A DNA stretch of 64,000 nucleotides from Spirochaetaceae bacterium (GTDB lineage: Bacteria; Spirochaetota; Spirochaetia; Treponematales; Treponemataceae), in assembly GCA_017614995.1 (NCBI GenBank), contig JAGAAX010000039.1:62001-126000 (forward strand). Direction: 5' to 3'. Positions 52,770 through 60,668 of this stretch are shown here, in pieces (the first letter of the stretch is position 1; each line of letters begins with the position of its first letter). The notes under the pieces were generated by a model, which made no database searches, was not told the DNA's origin, and worked only from the letters and a program-made list of their open reading frames with translations. The position numbers and the translations under genes are program-made.

Positions 52770-54599
52770 TTATAGATTAAGCGAGGCGGCGTAATCCTTT
52801 AATTCGTTGATTTCGTCTTTTAGGGTTTCAATGCCGCTTAACCAAAAGTCTCTGGTCTCAATATCGAAACCGGCTTTGCGGCATACTTCTTCACATGAAA
52901 GTCTGCCTGTCTCAAAAAGTATAGTCTTGTAGGTTTTGGCGAAACCTGCACCTTCTTTTTTGTAGCGCGCATAAAGCCCTGCGCTGAAAAGCATACCAAA
53001 AGCATACGGAAAATTATAAAAGTCTAGGCTTGTGCTGTAATAATGTGATTTTAGCGCCCACATATAAGGGTGATATTCAGCTAAAGAGCCATAAGTCTTT
53101 TTTTGGGCATCTAGCATTAAATTGCAGAATTCTTCAGATGAAAGCTCGCCGTCCTGGCGCTTTTCAAAAACGGCGCGCTCAAAGTAAAACCTTGAGAGAA
53201 TGTCGATAAGCACCTGGCAGCAGTCCTGAAGATGAAGTTCTATCATACTTATGCGCTCAAAGCCGCTTGTTGAGGCGATAATGCCCTTTTGAACGATTGT
53301 TTCAGCAAAGTTAGAAGCAGTCTCGGCAAGCGTCATCGGATACTGCGTGAGCTCGTAATCGCGGTCTTTTATGCAGTAAAAATGGTAGGCGTGTCCAAGC
53401 TCGTGCGCCAAAGTCGTAATGTCAGAAAAAGAGCCTGAAAAATTCGATAAAATGCGCGAAACCTTTTGTTTTGGAAAATCCATGCAATAAGCGCCGCCGA
53501 CTTTGCCCTCTCTGATTTCTGCGTCTACCCAGTTATTGGCAAAAGCGTTTTTAGCAAAATCGCCCAACTCAGCAGAAAACGAACTAAATCGCTCAATTAT
53601 ATAGTTTTTAGCTTCTTCAAAAGTCCATGTCTTTGAGAGCATGTTTTCAGCTTGCCCTGCACAATTGTCCTGGAGCGGTGCAAACAAGTCGTAGAACGCC
53701 AGTTTCGGATTCTTTTCCTTAGGAAAAAGAAGTTTTGCTTTTACAGCCAAATATTCCTGCCAGAGCGGAATCGAGCTTTCGATTGAGCCGATGAGAGCGT
53801 CTAAAGTTTTTGCGCTTATTCTTGACTGCGCCAGAGCCTTGTCTAATGCGGTCTGCCAAAGCCTGCGCTTGTTAAGCGTAATTGTAGTGCCTTTTATGCT
53901 GTTAAGACACGCTGCAAGCGGAATTGACATGCCCTCTAAAAGCTTAAGCTCTTTCTCAAAAGAAGCTTTCCTTAAAGCGCGGTCTTTGTCGTATGCATCG
54001 TTTCTTAACTGGTTAAATGTTTTTCCTGTTTCAGAGTCTTTTAAAGTTGAAATAATCTGTTCCTGAAGCCGGCTGAAACTTTCAGCTCCGCTTAAATTAA
54101 GCTGGTCTGCAAGCTCTTCAAGTTCGGGCTTCATATTGTGCTTGTTTAAGGCGACCGTCTCTTCAAAAATGTAAGAATATTCTTCTAATTGTGGAAATCT
54201 TGTGTATATATCTGTTAATGATTGTGGATAACTATTAACAACTTGAGAAAAAGCGGTTGAAAACTTGAGATTAATCTGTTCAATGTCAATAAACAAGTTT
54301 TCTATGCAGGAAATCTGGTTTATAAGCTGTGAATTTGTTGTATCTACCGAATAGGCTGAATAAACATAGGCATAAAGCGAGCCTGCAACGCTTTGAAGCC
54401 TGTTTGACTTTTCGACGAAATCAGCAACCCATTGTGGAAAATCTGTGGAAAAAAGATTTGACGCTAAAAGTGCATTTAATTCAGTTTTTAGCGTATCGAG
54501 CTGTGCCATATCGCTTTTGAAATCGTTGCTTTCAAAAGACTTGTAAATCGATGCTAAATCCCATCTTGGAGCGGCTAAACTGTTCATTTTTTTCCTCAA
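52770..54599 (-). CDS. pepF: Oligoendopeptidase F (M3 family)
   Basis: This 609-residue protein has zinc motif LAHELGHAYHF and a downstream Glu in MTLAETASNFAE, typical of PepF. It degrades peptides of moderate length in the cytosol. It overlaps the hydrogenase-like phosphodiesterase gene by 4 nt (ATGA), so both are co-translated. Confidence 0.94.
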   Translation of the reverse strand: MRKKMNSLAAPRWDLASIYKSFESNDFKSDMAQLDTLKTELNALLASNLFSTDFPQWVADFVEKSNRLQSVAGSLYAYVYSAYSVDTTNSQLINQISCIENLFIDIEQINLKFSTAFSQVVNSYPQSLTDIYTRFPQLEEYSYIFEETVALNKHNMKPELEELADQLNLSGAESFSRLQEQIISTLKDSETGKTFNQLRNDAYDKDRALRKASFEKELKLLEGMSIPLAACLNSIKGTTITLNKRRLWQTALDKALAQSRISAKTLDALIGSIESSIPLWQEYLAVKAKLLFPKEKNPKLAFYDLFAPLQDNCAGQAENMLSKTWTFEEAKNYIIERFSSFSAELGDFAKNAFANNWVDAEIREGKVGGAYCMDFPKQKVSRILSNFSGSFSDITTLAHELGHAYHFYCIKDRDYELTQYPMTLAETASNFAETIVQKGIIASTSGFERISMIELHLQDCCQVLIDILSRFYFERAVFEKRQDGELSSEEFCNLMLDAQKKTYGSLAEYHPYMWALKSHYYSTSLDFYNFPYAFGMLFSAGLYARYKKEGAGFAKTYKTILFETGRLSCEEVCRKAGFDIETRDFWLSGIETLKDEINELKDYAASLNL

Positions 54600-57184
54600 T
54601 ATTGTTTGTTAATCAATCTTTGTTCAAAGTCTTCGACAGAGAGCGGCTTGTCAAATATAAAGCCCTGAATGACGTTGCATTTCAGTTTTTTAAGAATTGA
54701 AAGCTCTTCTTTGGTTTCAACTCCTTCAGCAATTACTGACATATTAAGCTCTTTTGCCATGTTGATGACGTTTGCGATTACGGTTCTTGCCCGTTTGTTG
54801 ACCACAACCGTCTTTATAAAGCTTTTGTCAAGCTTGAGAACGTCAAAGTCTAGGTCTTGCAGCAGGCTGAGAGAAGAATAGCCCGAACCGAAATCGTCTA
54901 TGGAAACCGGAATGCCTTTGTCTTTCAGTATGTCTATAGTGTTTTTCAAGATTTCTTTCATTTCGGCAATTGACGTCTCTGTAAATTCAACTTCTATTAA
55001 ATTATGCGGAATCTTCCAGAAGTCAATGATGTTGCAGATACGTTCCGCAACTTCTTGGTGCGTAAAATGCTGTTTAGAAAAGTTTACAGAAATCGGAACA
55101 AGCTCTATGCCCTTTTTTATCCATTCATCAAGCTTTTTGCAAATCTGATTGAGCATAAAAAAGTCGAGCCTTTTGATAAAACCTGTCGATTCACAAACCG
55201 GAATAAATTTGTCAGGCGGAACGACTGTGCCGTTGTGGTTCCATCTTATTAAAGCTTCTGCGCCGACAAGCTTGTTTGTAAGCTGGTTGACTTTGGGCTG
55301 ATAAACCACATAAAGCGAATTATTCAAAAGTGCCTGCTGAATATGCTGGCTTATCGAAATTGTCTGCGAGACTTGTTTTGCAATGTCCTGGTCGTAAACC
55401 AAAAAGTCTTTGTTATGCAGCGAGCGGACTGTAAAATATGTTGTAGAAATCCGGTCTATAACGGTGTCTGTGTTCGGTTCGCTGCCTGTAATATTGTAGA
55501 GAGCCGCTCTTATAGAAAGATTGCTTATATCAGCAATCTGAAACTGCTTAAGCGTCAAAAGCTCAAGATGGTTCAGCTTGTAGAACAAGTCGTTTATACG
55601 CTCTTTTTTCGATATAACATAAAAGTTGTTTCCGTTTAGAAGATAGATTTTCTCATTTTTGGTTTCGTCAAACAGCTCTCTTGCTTTTGTGGCAAATTCG
55701 GCAAGAATATCGTTGCCTTTTATAAAACCCACCTGCTGATTGATAAATATAAAATTCTTTATGTTTATCTGCATTACGGCAAAGTCGCTGCTGTTTGGGG
55801 CGGCAAGAACGTCTGATAAGTCTTTGATAAACAAATACTTGTTCGGAAGCCCTGTAAGCTGGTCGTATGTAAAAAGCTTATAGTTTTCCTCTTTCTCGTA
55901 TTGAACACAGTTTTCGATGTTGTTGTAGCCGTTTGCGACAGCTTCTGCCATCTGATGGCACGAGTTGTAGCCGCAGGCATGACAGTCTATGTGCCTTGAT
56001 TCTTCGCTTGTTTTATGCATACGCACAAAAACTTCGTTGATTATCTCTTTGGGCACTGTAAACGGCTTCAGATACTTGCTGTGAAATTCTCTGTGAAAGT
56101 CTTGCAGGTCTAAATCTTTGAAATTGCTTCTGAAAAGGTCAAGGCGCGTTGTTCTCGGCAGAGTGCGGTCGTATTCTTTTGACTTGCCGTTCTGCAGAAT
56201 GTTGAATCTTATGCACTGATGCTGTTCGACGATTTTTTCTATAGAAAAGCTTGTTTTGTCTATACATGGACCTGAACAGCAGCCGTTGTTGCAGTTTAAA
56301 AGCTCGAAAAACACGCCTTTTGTGCAGTTATGCTCGGCAATTGACTTTAGAGAGCCCAGCTCTGATCTGCTGTATAAGACCGGTGACTTGCTTATGATTG
56401 TCTTTTCGTAGCCGATAAAATGCTCAAGGTTTTCTTTCATTCCGCCGGGAAAAGGATAAAGCGCGCCGAGATCGAAATCAGCAATATCGCTTTCTGAATA
56501 ATACTGATTAAAGTCAATGTCTTTCAGCTTTTTAAAGAAATGCTCGAATGTGACGTTGTAGCTTATTAAATTATGTGTGGCTTCGTCCTCAATTTCTGGA
56601 AAATTTGAAATACAGGGGCTTAAAAACACCAGTTTGTTGCTGTCGTTTAAGTATTTGCGCACATAAACGGCAAGACAAAAAATCGGGGAATAAATCGGAA
56701 TAAGCGCAGGAATAATCGACGGCTCGTATTTTTCTATAAAATTTACGATAGTCGGGCAGGTTGCAATAATTCCGCCCTGATTTGCGTCATTCAGAAAATA
56801 CTCAATATGCGCCCAAGTGGAAATATCTGCGCCAAAGCTGGCATTGTAGATTTTTTTTACGCCTATTGAGCGCAGATAGCCCAAAACGCCGTTTGCTATG
56901 TTCGGGTAATTTATGAAAAAAGACGGGTCAATGGCTATAGAAAGACTTTCTCCGTTATTTAGGTCTTGAAAAAAAGAGTCTGTGTCGTCAACGTAATAGC
57001 GTGCATCGTGTTTGCAGACACTCAGGCATTGTCCGCAGAGAATGCACTTTGACATGTTTACACGAATATGATTCTTATTATTTTTTTTTTCGGCAATATT
57101 TGCTCCCGGAATCGGGCAGCATGAAATGCAGTGGTTGCAGCCGATACAATTATCATTTGTATAGATATAATGCTTCATATTCAT
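54596..57184 (-). CDS. Hydrogenase-like sensor fused to degenerate GGDEF and EAL c-di-GMP phosphodiesterase
   Basis: This 862-residue protein has no membrane span. Order: two [4Fe-4S] motifs (Cys13/16/19/23 and 47/50/53/57); an [FeFe]-hydrogenase domain with loops ATCP (Cys143), SPC (Cys191) and NCNNGC (Cys298, Cys302); an Fe-S motif CHACGYNSC...C (401/404/409/426); a GGDEF domain (about 435-600) with the catalytic motif eroded to NGNNF; and an EAL domain (610-855) with GAEALIRW, N701, E733, DDFGSGYSS, K784 and AEGVE intact. It should hydrolyse c-di-GMP under control of the metal-cluster input. The Cys before Cys143 is replaced by Thr. The start may be 57184 or 57178; no SD is seen. Confidence 0.9.
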   Translation of the reverse strand: MNMKHYIYTNDNCIGCNHCISCCPIPGANIAEKKNNKNHIRVNMSKCILCGQCLSVCKHDARYYVDDTDSFFQDLNNGESLSIAIDPSFFINYPNIANGVLGYLRSIGVKKIYNASFGADISTWAHIEYFLNDANQGGIIATCPTIVNFIEKYEPSIIPALIPIYSPIFCLAVYVRKYLNDSNKLVFLSPCISNFPEIEDEATHNLISYNVTFEHFFKKLKDIDFNQYYSESDIADFDLGALYPFPGGMKENLEHFIGYEKTIISKSPVLYSRSELGSLKSIAEHNCTKGVFFELLNCNNGCCSGPCIDKTSFSIEKIVEQHQCIRFNILQNGKSKEYDRTLPRTTRLDLFRSNFKDLDLQDFHREFHSKYLKPFTVPKEIINEVFVRMHKTSEESRHIDCHACGYNSCHQMAEAVANGYNNIENCVQYEKEENYKLFTYDQLTGLPNKYLFIKDLSDVLAAPNSSDFAVMQINIKNFIFINQQVGFIKGNDILAEFATKARELFDETKNEKIYLLNGNNFYVISKKERINDLFYKLNHLELLTLKQFQIADISNLSIRAALYNITGSEPNTDTVIDRISTTYFTVRSLHNKDFLVYDQDIAKQVSQTISISQHIQQALLNNSLYVVYQPKVNQLTNKLVGAEALIRWNHNGTVVPPDKFIPVCESTGFIKRLDFFMLNQICKKLDEWIKKGIELVPISVNFSKQHFTHQEVAERICNIIDFWKIPHNLIEVEFTETSIAEMKEILKNTIDILKDKGIPVSIDDFGSGYSSLSLLQDLDFDVLKLDKSFIKTVVVNKRARTVIANVINMAKELNMSVIAEGVETKEELSILKKLKCNVIQGFIFDKPLSVEDFEQRLINKQY

Positions 57185-57224
57185 ATACTGAATTCAGTAT
57201 AAATGATGAATTTTGATGCGTCAA
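57184..57224 (-). promoter_or_regulatory. Promoter and 18-bp palindromic operator of the hydrogenase-like EAL gene
   Basis: TTGACG (complement of 57219-57224), 17 nt, TATACT (complement of 57196-57201). The perfect palindrome TATACTGAATTCAGTATA (57184-57201) covers the -10 box, the transcription start and the first base of the ATG, so a bound repressor would block initiation. Confidence 0.75.
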
Positions 57225-57246
57225 CTTGAGATTTTTGAGATATGAT

Positions 57247-58731
57247 TTAAGTTTTGAAAAACATCTGTACGCCGGTTTTTGGGTGCGTAAAGCCCAGCTC
57301 AAATGCGTGCAGCATTAGCCTTTCGTTTTCGGTCTGTGTGCCGTAAAGGTTGTCGCCGATAATCGGGGCATTTAAGCCATGAATACTTGAAGAATGAAGC
57401 CGTAGCTGGTGCGTGCGCCCGGTTTCAGGCTCAAAAATAACGCCAACAGGCTCATAATTTTTGCGGAAATGTTCAAGCTGGGTTTTGTTAAGCCTGAACA
57501 CTGGAAGCATGGCTTCAGCTTCTTGCGGCGGCAGAAACTGAAAGTTTGTAATGCCCCATTTACCGTAAATTTCGTCGTAGATTTGGTGCGGTCTGTTTTC
57601 AACGTCCAGTCTGAACGGCAGCTCGATTCTGCCCGAAACCGGCTCATTTTCAATTACGGGGTTAAGCTTGCAGCCTTTGCCGAAGCTGGGCTTGTTTTTT
57701 AGAAAAGCCACATATTTTTTGTGCACTTTTCCTTCCATAAATTGAACCGAAAGGTTTTTGTGGCTTTCTTTGTCGAGTGCCAGAACCAGAAGCCCAGAAG
57801 TATCCATGTCGAGGCGGTGCACTGACGGCTGCTCAATACATTGTGGAAAAATCCGCTTTAGGCGCGTTGTTACGCTGTCAAGCTTGTCTTCGCCGCGTCC
57901 CGGTATCGACAGAAGCCCGGACGGTTTGTTTATAACCACAATTGAATCATCGCGGTATAGGATTTCAAGCCCCAAAATAAAGGGCAGAATCGGCGCACAT
58001 TTCTCGTCGCAGGGTGGGTAAAACTCTTTATGGCGTTTTTTCTTTGAAGCCGGTTCTGTTCCATAATAGAATTCTGCAAGGCTTATAGGTTTCAGTTTAT
58101 GCTGAAACACAAAACTCAATAGTTTCGGCGCGCAGCATTCTCCGCAGCCTGTAGGCGGCTGCGTTCCGTCTTTAAAGATGTCTTTAAATTGCAGAAGATT
58201 TCCGTCAGCGCAATAAAACCTGTATAAAGAGAAAATTTCAGTCATTGACTGCTGCGACATGGTTTTGCGCTCTTTTTGAAGCGCACTTTTTGCGCGCCTT
58301 AACGACTTAAGGTACTGCACTTGGGCAAAATCAGGCTTTTCTTCAAGATATCGGCTTTCTAAAGTCTTAATCTCTTTTGTTAGCGCTTCAATCTGGTCTG
58401 TTAGCTGGTGTATAAGCCGGTCTGACTCTTTTGTAGTCTCGTAGAATGTTGTTTCGTCAAGCAGCGGCGGCACCCAGCCGGGAACATTCCAGACGCTGTT
58501 GAACTGACCTGAAAAAGCTTTTAAGACAATTTCCTCGTTGTTTTGGTTAAGGCAGACGCATACGCCGAACATCTGGCCGAGAGAATCTTTTTGAGTTATA
58601 CAGTCTGTGGAAAATTTTGCATCGCTTTTGTCTATTGGCGTTTCAAAGTCTATACGTTTTTCAGCATCAAGTTTTTGCATTAAGTCAATGCAGTATTTTT
58701 TAGCTTTTTCTTCAGGTAAAGGCGCAAACAT
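57247..58731 (-). CDS. RluA-family pseudouridine synthase with N-terminal extension
   Basis: This 494-residue protein has an N-terminal domain (1-245) with helical segments and Cys pairs (GCGECCAPKLL, PPCDEKCAP). The RluA catalytic domain follows, with INKPSGLLSIPGRG, HRLDMDTSGLLVLA (catalytic Asp) and EPETGRTHQLRLH. This long form is known in other bacteria. It targets rRNA or tRNA uridine; the site is unknown. Confidence 0.88.
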   Translation of the reverse strand: MFAPLPEEKAKKYCIDLMQKLDAEKRIDFETPIDKSDAKFSTDCITQKDSLGQMFGVCVCLNQNNEEIVLKAFSGQFNSVWNVPGWVPPLLDETTFYETTKESDRLIHQLTDQIEALTKEIKTLESRYLEEKPDFAQVQYLKSLRRAKSALQKERKTMSQQSMTEIFSLYRFYCADGNLLQFKDIFKDGTQPPTGCGECCAPKLLSFVFQHKLKPISLAEFYYGTEPASKKKRHKEFYPPCDEKCAPILPFILGLEILYRDDSIVVINKPSGLLSIPGRGEDKLDSVTTRLKRIFPQCIEQPSVHRLDMDTSGLLVLALDKESHKNLSVQFMEGKVHKKYVAFLKNKPSFGKGCKLNPVIENEPVSGRIELPFRLDVENRPHQIYDEIYGKWGITNFQFLPPQEAEAMLPVFRLNKTQLEHFRKNYEPVGVIFEPETGRTHQLRLHSSSIHGLNAPIIGDNLYGTQTENERLMLHAFELGFTHPKTGVQMFFKT

Positions 58732-58805
58732 ACAACTGTGGCTGACTATATTACATTTTATTACAAAAAAACAGGGGGTTTAGTAAAATTACCTAATAAA
58801 AAAGA

Positions 58806-58834
58806 TTTACAAAATGCTGTTGGTGTCGTAGAAT
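58806..58834 (+). promoter_or_regulatory. Promoter of the fucose-isomerase-like gene
   Basis: TTTACA (58806-58811), 17 nt, TAGAAT (58829-58834), with a leader of about 42 nt. Confidence 0.7.
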
Positions 58835-58882
58835 TCATAAAATCAGTACAATCAAAAAATCGGTTTATCCTAGGAGCAAAAG

Positions 58883-60379
58883 ATGATTAACAACAAACCA
58901 AAAATTAAGATCGGTATCGTAGCTGTCAGCCGCGACTGTTTCCCGGAGTCTCTCGCTGTAAACCGCAGAAAGGCTCTTATTGCTGCTTACACAAAGAAGT
59001 ACGGCAAAGACGAAATCTACGAATGCCCAATTTGTATCGTAGAAAGCGAAATCCACATGTGCCAGGCTTTGGAAGACATCAAGAAAGCCGGATGTAACGC
59101 TCTCTGTGTTTATCTCGGAAACTTCGGTCCGGAAATTTCTGAAACTTTGCTTGCAAAGCACTTTGACGGTCCAAAAATGTTCTGCGCTGCTGCAGAAGAA
59201 ACTTCTAAGGACGGCGGACTTATTCAGGGTCGTGGTGATGCTTACTGTGGTATGCTCAACGCTTCTTACAACCTCAAGCTCCGCAACATTAAGGCTTATA
59301 TTCCTGAATATCCTGTTGGAACTGCTGAGCAGTGTGCAGACATGATTCACGAATTTGCTCCTATTGCTAAGGCTGTTTATGCTTTGAATCATCTCAAAAT
59401 TATCAGCTTTGGTCCTCGCCCGCTCAACTTCCTTGCCTGTAACGCACCTATCAAACAGCTTTACAATATCGGTGTTGAAATTGAAGAAAACTCTGAGCTT
59501 GACTTGTTCGAATCATTCAACAAACATGCCGGTGACAAACGCATTAAAGAAGTTGCTGCTGATATGGCTAAAGAACTCGGCGCAGGAAACAAGAAGCCTG
59601 AAGTTCTTGAAAAACTCGCTCAGTATGAACTTACTCTTCTTGACTGGGTTGAAGCTCATAAAGGCTACCGCGAATTCGTTGCAATTGCCGGTAAATGTTG
59701 GCCTGCATTCCAGACACAGTTCGGATTTGTTCCTTGCTATGTAAACAGCCGCCTTACAAAGATGGGTATCCCTGTTTCTTGTGAAGTTGATATTTACGGA
59801 TGTCTTTCTGAATTCATCGGTACTGTTGTTTCTGACGACACAGTTACATTGCTTGACATCAACAACACTGTTCCACAGGATATTTACGACGCAGATATTA
59901 AGGGCAAGCATGGCAAGTACACAATTCAGGATACATTCATGGGCTTCCACTGCGGAAACACAGCTTCTACAAAGCTTTCTTTCTGCGAGATGAAGTACCA
60001 GCTTATTATGGCTCGTGCTCTTCCAATCGAAGTTACAAACGGTACTCTCGAAGGCGACCTCGTTCCTGGCGATATCACATTCTACCGCTTGCAGTCAACT
60101 GCCGACAACATTCTCCGCGCATATATTGCAGAAGGTGAAGTTCTTCCAGTTGCTACACGCTCATTCGGTGGTATCGGTATTTTCGCTATTCCAGAAATGG
60201 GCCGCTTCTACCGCCACGTACTTATCGAAAAGAACTTCCCGCACCATGGTGCAGTTGCATTCGGCCACTTCGGCAAACAGCTCTTCGAAGTATTCAAGTA
60301 CATCGGCGTAGCAGTAGACGAAATCGGCTACAACCAGCCGGCTGGAGTTCGCTACCCAACAGAGAACCCTTGGCGCTAA
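58883..60379 (+). CDS. L-fucose/L-arabinose isomerase family protein
   Basis: This 498-residue protein belongs to the FucI/AraA-like fold. It has an N-terminal Rossmann-like part (KIGIVAVSRDCFPESLAVNR), a central CEVDIYGCLSEFIGT segment and a C-terminal metal region with GFHCGNTAST and HHGAVAFGHFG. It would interconvert an aldose and ketose; whether fucose is the substrate is not decided. There are no neighbouring sugar genes. Its codon choice differs from flanking genes (more C-ending codons), consistent with high expression. It has an AGGAG SD. Confidence 0.85.
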   Translation: MINNKPKIKIGIVAVSRDCFPESLAVNRRKALIAAYTKKYGKDEIYECPICIVESEIHMCQALEDIKKAGCNALCVYLGNFGPEISETLLAKHFDGPKMFCAAAEETSKDGGLIQGRGDAYCGMLNASYNLKLRNIKAYIPEYPVGTAEQCADMIHEFAPIAKAVYALNHLKIISFGPRPLNFLACNAPIKQLYNIGVEIEENSELDLFESFNKHAGDKRIKEVAADMAKELGAGNKKPEVLEKLAQYELTLLDWVEAHKGYREFVAIAGKCWPAFQTQFGFVPCYVNSRLTKMGIPVSCEVDIYGCLSEFIGTVVSDDTVTLLDINNTVPQDIYDADIKGKHGKYTIQDTFMGFHCGNTASTKLSFCEMKYQLIMARALPIEVTNGTLEGDLVPGDITFYRLQSTADNILRAYIAEGEVLPVATRSFGGIGIFAIPEMGRFYRHVLIEKNFPHHGAVAFGHFGKQLFEVFKYIGVAVDEIGYNQPAGVRYPTENPWR

Positions 60380-60382
60380 GGT

Positions 60383-60445
60383 GAGATTGTCGGGTCAAGC
60401 CCAACAATGACATTGTACGTCATCCCGAACTTGTTTCGGGATCTC
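60383..60445. repeat. REP-like element with two hairpins
   Basis: GAGATTGTCGGGTCAAGCCC then AACAATGAC forms one hairpin, and TCCCGAA-CTTG-TTCGGGA forms a second. The first shares its design with 4799-4835. Confidence 0.8.
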
Positions 60446-60450
60446 ATAAT

Positions 60451-60487
60451 AAAAAAAGCCGTCCTTCTTGCGAGGGGCGGCTTTTTT
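60451..60487 (+). terminator. Terminator of the isomerase gene
   Basis: An A-run and GCCGTCC pair with GGGGCGGC and a T-run. Confidence 0.85.
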
Positions 60488-60502
60488 ATGCTCTTTAAAA
60501 CA

Positions 60503-60530
60503 AAAAGAGCAAGGTATAAACCTTGCTCTT
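60503..60530 (-). terminator. tRNA-Ala(GGC) terminator
   Basis: On the minus strand AGAGCAAGG pairs with CCTTGCTCT around TTTATA and is followed by T's, directly after the tRNA. Confidence 0.85.
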
Positions 60531-60531
60531 A

Positions 60532-60605
<74 letters not shown>

Positions 60606-60616
60606 GAATTAAGAAA

Positions 60617-60645
60617 AATATAAACGAAACCTCAAAAAAGGTCAA
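60617..60645 (-). promoter_or_regulatory. tRNA-Ala(GGC) promoter
   Basis: TTGACC (complement of 60640-60645), 17 nt, TATATT (complement of 60617-60622). Confidence 0.8.
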
Positions 60646-60668
60646 TGTATTCCCACCAGAATCTTTTG

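Noticed and set aside
54596-57184. True uptake or evolving [FeFe] hydrogenase
   Set aside because: The proton-transfer Cys is missing in both copies and the C-termini are signalling domains, so a sensor is more likely.
58883-60379. Confident assignment as fucI in a fucose pathway
   Set aside because: No fucose kinase, aldolase or transporter is adjacent, and the family includes other sugar isomerases.
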